Below are positions 47,995 to 59,561 of a DNA stretch of 64,000 nt, piece after piece; within the stretch, counting starts at the first letter, position 1, and every line of letters begins with the position of its first letter. Location of the stretch: positions 434,001-498,000 of the forward strand of contig CP114127.1 of assembly GCA_029959195.1 (NCBI GenBank), in the 5' to 3' direction. The DNA comes from Dictyophora rubrovolvata (Eukaryota > Basidiomycota > Agaricomycetes > Phallales > Phallaceae). The translations under genes and the position numbers were made by a program. The notes under the pieces are model-generated. The model saw only the letters and a program-made list of their open reading frames with translations. It was not told where the DNA came from and ran no database searches.

Positions 47995-48250
47995 AACGAT
48001 TCAGGATAAAGGTTGTTGCACAGGTTCTTCTGTACTGCGTATCTCAAGAACCATTGGTCCGTGACCGAAATTCAAATACTACTGCCCAATCGTTGCTTTT
48101 TGAGAAGGTGACATGTCGTGATGATAAGCTTTTCTGTGATTAGACATAAAACTTAGCACGTTGGGCGCGTCTTACCAAGTACGATGTGGAACGTAACGGA
48201 TGTTGGCGTGATTCGGAACCGTAGGCACGCTCGGTTACAAAGTTATGGGC
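47995..48250 (-). pseudogene. Decayed 5' part of the 40.5-kb gene family
   Basis: Read on the minus strand, 48245 to 48000 first matches about 100 bp of the 5' flank of the gene at 40520-40924 (shared tctgtgattaga and a ggatgttggc block). It then matches the start of its coding region, with the readable stretch TDQWFLRYAVQKNLCNNLYPE against KDIWLLEYAVRTHLCDNLTPE. The frame is interrupted upstream of this stretch and coding similarity is lost where the fold-back repeat begins. A dead gene fragment. Confidence 0.6.
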
Positions 48251-49890
48251 GCGCCGCGCGTTGTTGAACTAGATCATTCCGGAGTCATTCCGCGGACTCC
48301 CAGTCTTCCACACGTCCATCATCTACTCATGATATAGTTGTTGAGTGGTTCTTTTTTCTGTTCTTTGTGAGGTATTTACGTTTTCCGCGTTCGTTCAGAA
48401 GCCCATGTGCCATTATGGGTGTAAAGTCTTGGTAAAGTCACACTATTTACATTTTTCACGTTGCGTCTTGCGTCCCATCAAGCCTGAGCAGTAAGTAGGA
48501 TCAGCAGATTCTAATGTCCTAGCTGCAGTTGATGTCCAAACCACAAGACCAGAACCCGGCTCAGTAATTACCGTCACGGTTTAAGTCGTACTCTCTGCAG
48601 GTCTGAATCATCGGCCAAATAACATCAAATCTGCAGTGGCGTTGGGAAACGTCTTATCGTAAACTAAGAGCCTTCAAAAACTGCTCAAAAAATTGGCGCA
48701 CGAGACTGCTTCATATTCAAATACATAGAAGCTTATTGTATAATAATGATTTCCAAGAACTTCGTTTCGACGCATGATTTACTAACAGGGCTAATAAAAG
48801 TCGCTTTGGTCAAACTATGTATAGTGCCAGCCTCGGTCTGATTCGGTCATATTAGATATTAAAGTAATCCCAGGCCTTCGTCAACTTCGAACCCAAATAT
48901 GAAACTGATTGATCCTATGATTATATTACTCTACTTGTTTCTTTTCCTCCATCCTAGCTTCTATTTGTATTGCGTCTCTGATTTCTTGAGTTTGAACTTG
49001 GTTTGAGCTCTCCTTTTCAAGGGCCGACTCATGGGTGCTTTTCCAACCGTTTATACGTACTACTCGCAGACTACAGTAACTACTGAGCTGCTCCTTGCAA
49101 GCATGGATCCGCCATTCAAGATTCGAGGGTCTGAATATTCCGTACTCTAAACGCGTTGAGATTAATGGTGCACAGTATTACCCCTATGGCTCTAATAAGC
49201 TATATCTGCCCCCCCGCGTCATCCCAATTGAGAAGGTCATAGTGCGTCTTTACTTGTTGATGTTGTAGTAAATGAAGTATATCTACGTCTAAGGATTTTC
49301 TGTGTTGTCTGGGATCATAGGTGGATTCTGTTGCAATTGGGCTATCCATCCTTGTCAAAATGTCATCTTTGGGTCTCAGTGTACAAAACAGGACGTCAAA
49401 TTGTCGTCTCGTGGTATATGGCAAATGCGATGGTGCTTTTCTGGCCAAACATTGGATCAAATGCCGCTGGACGGTTGGAGGATTAAATTCGCTCATCAAA
49501 GCAACATCTATGAGTAATGCCTTGTTAGATTATGTACTCTTTTACTATTTCTCCAGGTGTCTCTAATTCGGAAGAACTAGATTACGAGATTGGAGGTACT
49601 TTCACCTTCGGGTGCTTCTCGGACCAGCCCCGGAATTTTTCTCCATTAAATTTGTCACCGCCAACCTGATAAGAAACGTCTCCCATTGGTTATTTCGGAC
49701 TGAAATGGACTATGCCAAGTCGTGAGATAAATAACAAAGCTAACTGGTCACTTCATCCACCCTAACACGAACCGATGGAAGGTGGCTCTCCACCACTATT
49801 TCGGAGTACATTAGCCGCGTTGGAATTTCCGCAATCTCTCCGTTTTTTTTGACACGCCTCAACAGTTTATGTTCAATATTCGCAATATAT
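48251..49890. other. Intergenic, no gene seen
   Basis: 1.6 kb without a credible exon chain. A 99-codon minus-strand frame at 49200-49499 has no recognisable content. Includes the promoter region of the sugar transporter. Confidence 0.45.
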
Positions 49891-52667
49891 ATGGGCAGCC
49901 GCTGTCCTTCAATTGTCGCCGCCAGTATGCCGAGTATAGCTCTTTCGCACTCGGTAGGCCCACCACAATTTAATTATTCCAACCTTGTAAGCGAGACTCA
50001 ACCTTGGTGGAAGATACGCAGTAAGTCCAGTAGCTATTTGAATGATTATGCTCGCGCTGAACAATTTTAATCAGGGCTAGTCATACTGAATGTTTGGATT
50101 ACGATATTGCATGTCGACTTTATTTTTTCCATGTCTTGATTCGACCGATAATCTTCATGCCAGGCTAATCACATCTAGCACCAATGGCTTTGATGGTCAG
50201 TCTTAGGTTTATGTTCTAATTCAAATGCTTACATTTCAACGATAGCTAGCATGATAAGTAAAGCATACCCGTCCCTTTTATTGGAAAGTGCTAAATTCGT
50301 ATGTACAGATGGACTTCAATCCGTGGATGAATGGAAGCAATATTTCAACTATCCATCTGGAAGTAAAGTAGGCGTTACCAGAAGTTATGACGCCGATTCC
50401 TACTCACACCCCACAACGATAGCTTGGGCTAATTGCCTCTATTCAAAATATTGGAGGACTTTGTGCATATCCCTTCGCTCCCTACGTAGCCGATGGAGTA
50501 GGACGCAAGAAGACCATTCTTCTAGGTGCTTTTCTTATGGTCATCGGAGCGATGCTTCAAACTGCATCTTGGTCCTTCAGTGCTTTTATCGGGGCAAGGT
50601 TGGTTAAAACACTTTATTCCACTTTCATGCTGTTGAATTCTAGATGTAGGTTTTTGAGTAAGCAAACAAGAAAAAGAATTTATTGTACCATTCAGCTCTG
50701 CTTCTTTCAGTTGGATTCGGATTGACATTTGCGGTGATCTCTGCACCATTATTAATTCTTGAAATTTCATATCCAACCCACCGAGGTCCCCTGACGTCGT
50801 CATATAATACGTTTTGGTATGCAAACACCGAAGTTGGATTTTGCTAAGCTTACAAGTTTAACAGGTTTGCAGGAAGTATAATGTAAATGACGTGATTATT
50901 AGACAAATATTAGAACTGATTCGCCTTCGACATCCAGTGCCGCTTGGAGTGTGAGCTATTTTCGTTCAAATAAATTCTAATGTTGCTCATGTTCCAATAG
51001 ACTTACGGTTCGTCCCATATATTCTCCAGCTGGTCTTGGCGCATTCCCTCCGCTCTCCAAGCACTACCATCTGTCATCCAATTTTTGACAGTTTGGTGGG
51101 TTCCCGAATCTCCCAGGTACCTTGTTAGCCGGGGCTTTCGTGCGGAAGCGTTACGTACTCTGGCATACTATCATTCTAATGGAGACGAGTCAGTTTTGAA
51201 TTACTTGACTTATTAGTTTCCGTAAAAAATTCCTTATCAAAAACCAGAGAACACCCTTTAGTGGAGTACCAATACGAAGAAATCAAGGCGGCTTTACTTA
51301 TTGAAAAAATAATTGAAGCCAAAGTCGGATGGAAAAGTCTTTTCATGACTGCGGGAAATCGACGTCGTATGAGAGTTATTATTGCAATCGCCTTTTTCTC
51401 TCAATGGTCAGGAAACGGACTTCTTTCATATTGTATGTTTTTCAGTCTAGTCGGAATCGCTGTTATTGAAATGTTTTCAGATCTGGCTCAGGTCCTCAAC
51501 TTCATTGGCAGTAAGTACGCCACAAATTTGTCATCGATACGTTCCTGATTGTTCGTGCTTTCATCATGGAAGTCACTGATTCAAAAAATCAGCTATTCAT
51601 TAACGGCGTCTTGAACATATTCAACTTCGGTTGTGCGATCATTGCTGGTTTGCTGTGCGACAAAATAGGCCGGCGCATGTTGTTTATCAGCTCGACAAGT
51701 CTAATGCTCCTTTTTTGGACTCTCTTGACTATTTCAGTCGCATTGTATAGCCATTTGAATGATCACGCGGCTGCTATTGCATCTGTTGTTTTAATATGTG
51801 GGTGATATACTTATATTACGCCCTAAGAAACTAACGTTCTGTTGCAAAGTCTGTTATACATCTGGCTATGCGATCGCGTACACCCCTCTTATCGTTTCGT
51901 TGGTGTCCATTTAATGTTCATTTTCTCCACAATGGTAAAGCTGATACACTTCAGTTACACTCTGGAAATTTTGCCCTTTTCTCTGAGGGCTCGTGGCTTT
52001 GCAGTTTTCAACTTTACAGTATCGTTGTCAATCATCATCAACCAGTACATCAATCCTATACTTTTGGAAAAGTAAGTCATTTCATATACGTCATAACATA
52101 AAAAAGTGGTAACTTACAAGCTGCATGATAGGCTCGGTTGGAAGTACTATGTTCGTCTTTTCTTCTTGTTTTTGAACATTGTCATAACAGTGTCGTAGAT
52201 TGTCTATGTTTTTTTGCTAGCGTTCGAACTTATTTTTGTATACTGGTTCATTGTAGAGGTAAGTAATGCTCGGAATTCTGTAAAAACTTATCATGTCATT
52301 TACATCAAAACTCTCAGACGAAAGAGGTCCGTCTTGCCTCATAGTACACCGCCCTTATTTTTTTCTCAATGACGTACAGCGTACTCTAGAGGAAACCGCC
52401 GCACTATTCGATGGAACAGAAGCAGTACAGGACATCACTTACCGTGCTGCAGTACACGCGGGCCTTGACCTGGACACTCAATTGAGGTCCCCTTCGTTAC
52501 AGAAAGAACTTCCGGCATTGGAATTAAAGCGGTACCAATCCGCTTCAACAGCGCCTTCTCCATTGTCTGAGAAACGGAGAAACTCACTGTCGACCAGAAA
52601 ATTACCGGATAATATGACATACGTTCTTGAAGTACAAAGACCAGATGAAATACATTCTATTCACTGA
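49891..52667 (+). pseudogene. MFS sugar transporter (lactose-permease type) with in-frame stop
   Basis: About 18 short introns can be removed to give a nearly complete sugar porter. Recognisable blocks are SETQPWWKIR, TNGFDASMINGLQSVDEWKQYFNYP, NIGGLCAYPFAPYVADGVGRKKT, FLIGFGLTFAVISAPLL, SYPTHRGPLTSSYNTFW, SWRIPSALQALPSV, WWVPESPRYLVSRG, QWSGNGLLSYY, LLCDKIGRRMLFI, EILPFSLRARGFAVFNF and, at the end, RTLEETAALFDGTEAVQDI. These are the signatures of fungal lactose/hexose permeases (12 membrane spans, plasma membrane). A TAG codon lies in frame near 52196, in the last transmembrane segment, and one required intron (50130-50162 region) would be only about 31 nt. The copy may therefore be recently inactivated, or a short unconventional splice removes the stop. 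The start is uncertain: ATGs at 49891 and 49927 are both possible. Confidence 0.7.
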
Positions 52668-53199
52668 TCAAATTACCGGAGTACCAACTAAAACTCTGAA
52701 CTGAAAATTGCGAGTAATTCAACCGCATAGGCCATTCATTTTGTTTCGGAAAACGCCGAGAGTCGAGGTTCGCTTGGACTCCGACTCCGATTGAGCCTGA
52801 ACTTTTATTCTGTGTTTGTACACTTGCTGAGCATGTACGACGCTTCTATTTAAATGTCACGAATCTTCTGAAGTGTTTCAAGCTCTCAATGTCGGTACAA
52901 GCTGGAGTCGAGGCGCTAGCCCGAACAACCGTCTTTTGCGCCTGCAAGTTAAACTAATACGTCCAAGTTCAAGAACCAAAACTCAAATATTTGGTTGGCT
53001 GTTTAGGTTTCAACCCAACATCCAACATCAGTCGACTAGTCGATGCTAATTTTGGCTTTATGCCCGTTCATAATGACCCTGATGCGGTCTCAGCCGTTGC
53101 AGGCCATCTTTGGCCGAGGTCAATATACTGTCGTGATAAAAGGCACCGGCCGTTTGTCGCGTTCGCTCTTTTCTGTTTGAACCGTCATCTGCGACCGTA
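52668..53199. other. Intergenic, GMC promoter region
   Basis: No gene seen between the transporter and the first GMC oxidoreductase. Confidence 0.5.
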
Positions 53200-55536
53200 A
53201 TGTGGCCCTTTACATCATCTTCGCCTTACGATGGACTCTTAAGAACAATCGATGAAGTTGCGACGCCTTTGGTCGATTCATCCAATCCTGTGGGGAACGC
53301 GAAGGAAATACGAGAATATGACTATATTATTATAGGAGGTGCGTATCTGTCATCGCATTCTTTTCAAGCCACTTTTGAGAACGTATAGGTGGAACATCTG
53401 GATGTGTCCTTGCTCGTCGTCTCAGTGAGAATCCAGATATCTCGGTCCTCGTCCTTGAACGAGGGGGTATATCCGCTTCATGGATGACCAGCGTGCCATT
53501 ATTGGCTATTCCGCCGCTATATGATAACAAGAAAATTCCATACGTGGACAAGTGGTTTGGCGGCTGGGAAGAAGGAAGCGCGTATGATAAGGATGTGGAT
53601 TTTAGCAAACTTCCCTCTTCAAATTCCTCTCCCTATCCGCCTACGCATGAAGCCACGCCCTTGAAAACAACACGCACATCACGCCAAATTCCTCTTCTGG
53701 CCGGAAGGGCACTAGGCGGGTCAACAAAGATCAATTCACAGCTCTACACGCGTCCTTTTGCCGGCGAATTAGATTCTTGGGCGAAATCTTGCGGAGATCC
53801 TTCATGGAATTACGAGAATATGAAAGAGCTGATGAAACGGAGTGAGAACCACATTGCTGCAAGCGCTGCTGAGAGGGAATATAGAGGTCGAGACGGTGTG
53901 GTTTGAACCAGTCATTCAGTTGATATGCGTCTTTACTCAATATTACTTGTCAGGTCCATGGTTAACCCGGAAATTCGATAAAATCTACTTTAAAAGTTGT
54001 GAAAAGTACGTCTTTAGCCTTCCTCGAGGGCTCGGACGTCCCTTATCTTCAACAACTTAGCGCCATAAAAGCCTGTCAAGCGATCGGAATCCCATTCGTT
54101 ACTCAATCTAATCACCCAAGTGGTCCAGCCGCATGTATATTTGATGTTGAGCGGATAATGGGCGAGGGTGGATGGAGGATAACGACGTTTGATGCGTTTC
54201 TGCCACCTGAAGTTTTGGGAGAACGGAGGTCGAGGTTGACTGTGTGTACGGGCGTCGTGGCCAGCTCTATTGACATTCGTGGTGATAAAGATGGGATGAG
54301 TGCCAAAGGCGTATTTCTGGAACCCACGTCTGATAAGAAAACGAGAGCAAAAAGATATTACGTCGCTGCAAAGCGCGAAGTCATACTCTGTGGCGGCGCA
54401 CTTGTCTCCCCGCAAGTTCTAATGCTGAGATGTGTTTTATGTGTTGAGGTGTAGTTTGATGTTCAATCCATGAACTTGATTGACAGTGGCATTGGACCCA
54501 AGAAACATCTCAAGCAAATGGGAATACCCGTTATCAAGGACCTTCCAGGCGTAGGCGCACATCTTGTTGGTGTTTCTGTTTTTCGCAAAACAAAAAGATC
54601 TCACATCATATAGCAAGACCATCCCCCAGTGCCACTAGTCTATACCGTTCCTTTACAAGACTCTGTTCTCGTCCTGCAAAAAAAGCCTCTGAGGCTTTTG
54701 ATAGAGGCCCTTAAGTACCTCCTTTTCAAAACTGGACTTTTCGTATTTCCCGTTCCGCAGTTTCTTTTGTTTATGAGGTCTGCCCTGCTCCATGATGACG
54801 AGGAAGGAAAATCGAGTGGACTCGGAGATATACAGTTCCAAACAGAAGCTGATTCATCCCAATTGGACACGCGTATTTCGGAAAACGTACCTGATATCGA
54901 ACTGGAATTCCTTCCTGGTCCTGCCGTGCTTTTCCCACTTCCCATTCCCAAACATAGAGGGTGCTACACCTTATTCTGCCTTAGCCTGCAACCACATTCT
55001 CTTGGTTTTGTAGAGCTCTCTTCGCGCAACCCGCACGATCGCCCTAAATGCACATTAGGCCTATTCACACACCCAGATGATCTAGTTGTCATGCGTAAAG
55101 CAGTCAGATTGGGAGCGAGGATCGCTAAGACTATGAAAGAGCAGGGCTATGACGTCGAGCCTCTTTGGACCCCTCGCAGCGAGAATGACGAGGATTTGGA
55201 TGAGTTTATTAGGTACGAACCAAGGGCAAACTTTCATTTTTCATCGACTTGTAGGATGGCTCCAGAATCAGAATCCACGAATTCAAGTGCTGGAGATAAC
55301 GTTAATGGTGAGGGCTTCTCGAGTTGATGTCAATTATTATCTAGTGACGCTTCATAGCAGCAGGTGTAGGCAAAACGCCTGGGGTTGTGGATTCACAACT
55401 TCGAGTATATGGGATCCATGGATTAAGGATCGCTGATGCTAGTATTTTCCCTACTGTACCTGCTTGTCATCTGCAAGCTCCCGTAGTCCTTGTCGCGGAA
55501 AAATGCGCAGAGATTATTAAAGGTACTTGGGTATAG
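53200..55536 (+). CDS. GMC oxidoreductase, copy 1
   Basis: Seven exons, first ATG at 53200. The FAD-binding start is YDYIIIGGGTSGCVLARRLSENP, split by an intron after the second glycine codon begins. Further blocks are RQIPLLAGRALGGSTKINSQL, DPSWNYENMKELMKRSEN, SNHPSGPAACIFDVER, GIGPKKHLKQMGIP and SSRNPHDRPKC. The active-site regions are NFHFSSTCRMAP and GLRIADASIFPTVPACHLQAPVVLVAEK, each with the expected histidine. The family oxidises alcohols or sugars with FAD (aryl-alcohol, glucose or choline type); the substrate is unclear and no signal peptide is seen. The fourth intron has lost the donor used by copy 2: the coding ctgag is followed by atgtgt instead of gtatgt. Splicing must use a later GT (adding about eight residues) or fail. 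Other junctions are normal. Confidence 0.82.
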
Positions 55537-56743
55537 TTGGTTTGTGTCATATCTATTTTAGTGGCGGTCCCGAGAACATAGCATATAATTCCACACGTTA
55601 TCTTATAAATTGTACAGCACGAGAACAGCTATGTATGTATCTGAGCCTGGGGTGAGCTCGTCGGGAATCTACATTTTGACAGCTCTAATGTCCTTACGCG
55701 GCTAGGTGTCGGTACGGTTGATGCAAATCTAATTAAAAATTCCGTATATACTTCTTTTCCAACCATTACCTATATTAAATATGCGCGATATGTATATCCT
55801 GTCATTTTCGACCAGTGTCGCAAAAATCGTAACCGCCTTTTTTGCTCAGCGAACTGATCAACTAGCATGTATTCCTAACTATAAATTTGTCTCGCAAAGC
55901 TTTCGTATGTCTGTTATTCCGTTCATTATTCGTGTACGTGTATCTCCGTTAAAAGTCGCATTTTTTGATTTAATCCTGTAGTTACAGTCCTATTAGCATA
56001 GTCACCTTGCGATAGTCACTCGGACGATTGCGATCGATGAAAATTTGACAACTGGACAAAAAATGGTACAAGCCAGGAATATCAGATCCGCGGGCTTCAA
56101 TATTTTGGAAGCTCTATGAGTCATAATAAGGGAGATTGTCCAATAATTGCTTCTGTGTCCATTTGCGGCCTTCGTGTCCAGAGACTTTTCAGATCTCCGA
56201 TTCGCGAGACGGCCATTGTTATGCAGAGATACGCCCATATACGAGATATCAATTAGGGGTGATGAATTTTAATTTTCGTTTTGGTAGTTCGAAATCAGAA
56301 TTTTGAAAATTAAACTCCGTTGAAGCATCGTAAGGTTAAGGGAACTCGAACTTCTCCATTATCGATACACTATGACAGTATCTCATGTCAACTATGCCAA
56401 TGATTCAGCTTGTTTTAAATTTGGGATTTTCAATTATTTGCGGATGACTCACTTTTGCAAAAAATGGCGTGTTGAGTTGCTGGTGGCAAAAGCCCGTGAT
56501 TGGACAATGGTGTTTTGCGGTTGGCCGAATTACGTAAAGAATTGATCCCGTGCGTTTTGGCCATTACGCCAACGTTGCACGCCTCACCATTCCGTTACTC
56601 TTTTCGTCTCTCTTCCTTTTTTTTTTGGCCAAAGATCTAATATAGATTGATAATTGTGCATTACTTACGTACATTCCGATTGTATCGGGTTTTCAAGCCC
56701 TTGTTTTTCCGAGAAGTCGAACATTGGTCGAACAACCTCTTGC
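55537..56743. other. Intergenic with duplicated FunK1 upstream region
   Basis: 55537-56130 shows nothing recognisable. 56130-56743 aligns with 8619-9046 in front of the truncated FunK1 copy, including gattggacaatgg and the attacgtaa block, and presumably contains the kinase promoter. Confidence 0.5.
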
Positions 56744-59241
56744 ATGGCTAGTGACCCCGAAGGTGGATATCTATACAGAGGGGTACGTGTATTTAAACAG
56801 GCCATTTGGGACGAAACTTCACTAATTGTGACGATGGAACTCTCTCCTCAGAGACCTGGTGCAGCTACTCAAAGTTTCGCCAGTGCCCCCGGTATCGCCT
56901 CATACGATGCGAAAGACGTTCGTCAATTTTTGAAGGAAGAACTGAAGGGGAGTATGCATTTCAACAGTCCTAATGTTCTTCAACGTCTGGGTATCGATAA
57001 TGTTCATGGCAATCTAGTCGAGAGTTGCATCAAGTCTTTAAACACCAACCCCAAGGTGGCTGGGTCCAAAGAAACTCTTTTGAAACTCGTTGCCATTGCT
57101 GACAGTAGATCGCCCAAAGAAGTAGATGAGGAGGAAGCCAACCTATACGCCGAGGCCGAAACGGAACAGACAAACTATAAGGAGGTTAATAAAAGACGAG
57201 AAAGATTGATGATGGAGCCTCTTGTTAGTCTTACCGTCTTTATCAATCGATTGACCATTTTTCTGAAAACCACTATAGCATTCCATCTTTGAAATGATCA
57301 GGGCGTCTGGACCGGCCATGTTCGAAAGAGAGTGGGTTTTTATTAAAGATTCCAAGCTTACATCAGAGGGCGATACATTTTCTTTCCCCCAAATTATCCC
57401 GGATTTCACTGTCTGCGAAGTGGTGGGTCCAAGGAACCCGACGTACGAAGTTAATGGTGGTAAACGCTTATGGCGTCGTCGACTGGCGTTCGTTGAGCTG
57501 AAAGCATCGTCAAACCAAGGTCTTCAAGTTGTCGGTGCACGGCAACCCACACCAACGGATTTTACCGCTCAGGCTGCAGATTACGCTCGACTTCATATGT
57601 CTGCAAGACCGTTCCAAATTTTCTCCGTTGGTCTGCTCATCTTTGGCAGGAAATTCTGCGTGGCTATTTTCGATAGGGACGGGGTCGAGTTTTCCGAGAT
57701 TGAAGACATGTGGGAAAACTTCAAACTCTTTATTCGTGTTATTAGACGTCTATCCTGTGACATGACTCCGTACGAATTGGGGATGGACCCTAATGTCAGG
57801 CAACTTCCTCTCGATCATCCGTTCTCCAAAGCATGCCGGATTTATTCGCAGAACAGTATCCGGGCCCCACGTACCCATCGCTCCTACAATGAAGAAGTTG
57901 AAAAACTTGGCAAGTACCCTACCTATTCAATCAAATCTGACGGCGTTGCGTATTACACAATTGGGATGCCCATTTGGTCGTCGCTGTCTCTGATGGGTCG
58001 CGGTACGAATGTCTGGAAAGTTACGAATTCACCGAATTCATCACAGAATGTTGCGGCATCACTCTTGATTATGAAATCGGCTTGGAGGAGAAGTGGTCGG
58101 GTGCAAGAATCGCTTATTTATGAGCACGTGAATGCAAGAAAGAGGCATTGGGAACGAGAACAGAAGCAGCGGCAAGGACTTTCGGAATCATTCGGGAGAC
58201 CGGAGGGATTAGTCGAGCACTCCAGTGGGGGCGATGTCTCATTGCCGGATCGGCGTAAACTCACGACAGCGAACCTACGAGATATGTTGGCAAACCAGGA
58301 GAATGATACAACCGTCCTACACCGCGTTTTTTTCAAGACGATAGGACGCCCATTGTGGGAATTCGATAACTTTTTGGAATTTTTTCTCGGTATCAGAGCT
58401 GCACTGGCTGGTGCGCTTTTTTTAATTTCCACTATAATACACTTTTGTTATATGGATTCTAGGACATAAGTTTCTGGTAGACGCAAATATTCTCCACCGT
58501 GATATCAGTGCCGGAAATATGTTGCTGTCTTTGGATTCCAACGTCCCTGATGAACGAAGAGGATTTCTGACCGATTTCGAGTTTGCAAGAATTGAGGATC
58601 AGCAATTGGAAGCACAGAGGACAATAGCTGTCCCTCCAATTCCTACCCCTGGTGGAAATATGACGCCTCCAACGACAAGGACCCACACAACCTGGTCATC
58701 CGTCCAACGTGGAGCTCCTATGACGGTACGTGGTGCCTCAAATTACTGTATCTGTGCTTATACATTGACATAGGGTACTGTTCAATTCATGGCTTGCGAC
58801 CTTGTCCATGCTATGTCGCTTAACCGAATGATGAGACATGAAGTCTGCCACGATATTGAATCCTTCGTTTGGGTTATTTATTATGCCACACTCCGACGTT
58901 TAGCGTACGTTGAACGGCCACTACAAGATGTCAATGTCTCCGATGAAAAGACAACCAAGATCCTTAAAGCAAATTTCAAAGGTCTATTTGGCTATCTTGA
59001 TCTGAACAAGATACGTAATGCAAGGATGTCAGCCTGGCGCCCAGAACCATTGTTCGGAGAGTCGTTATTCGAGTCGTTCAATGCTCCACTAGTCCAATTC
59101 TTTTTAAACCTCCAGGCCTATGTGAATATCGAGACTAGACATGTCAACAGTTCCATAACCCACCCGTTTGGTCAAGCTTCTTATGACACCCTAATCCACA
59201 TATTAGATCAAGTGATTACAGACCTTCGTGAATTAGTATGA
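56744..59241 (+). CDS. FunK1 fungal-type protein kinase with nuclease-like N-terminal region
   Basis: Five exons close in phase: 56744-56782, 56852-57223, 57279-58410, 58463-58725 and 58774-59241, giving 757 aa. The N-terminal half has PDF near residue 177, VELKAS near 214 and QAADYARLH near 240, the order of a PD-(D/E)XK core. The kinase starts with MGRGTNVWKV (glycine loop, about 374), the ATP lysine in LLIMKSAWR and the helix-C glutamate in ESLIYEH. The catalytic loop is ILHRDISAGNMLL (about 527) and the metal site is TDFEFAR, with DFE in place of DFG as is usual in FunK1. The GTVQFMACD segment follows. FunK1 kinases are expanded in agaricomycetes and linked to multicellular development; targets are unknown. 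The protein lies between two GMC oxidoreductase paralogues and has a truncated paralogue at 7222-8618. Confidence 0.88.
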
Positions 59242-59561
59242 CAACTGTAAACCTATTCTCTCGCCGTCTTGATGTTATTGAACAGTACTTCATTGGTGCT
59301 CAATGTTTTCTATACATACTGACACATATGTGCTTGATGTATCTGCTCTATAAATCTTTTTTTTTTAATTCTGATTTTTGTCTGCATATGCGACGCAAGT
59401 AACTGACCATAAAATTCGCCCGACGGGGATTTTCGCCCGCTCACACTGGCCGTGAGCTCGTCCAACTATGCCCGTCATGACACGGCCTCGACACGGGCTA
59501 CAGGGGGCCTTTTTGACCGGGTTATTGTGCTCAGTTTTTTTCAACTCTGAACATCCCCACC
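59242..59561. other. Short intergenic, promoter of GMC copy 2
   Basis: 320 bp between FunK1 and the second GMC gene. The two genes have the same orientation. Contains a poly-T tract near 59361 and no gene. Confidence 0.5.

Noticed and set aside
49200-49499. 99-codon minus-strand frame MMSEFNPPTVQRH...
   Set aside because: No recognisable domain and no partner exons. It lies in a region otherwise devoid of coding signal.
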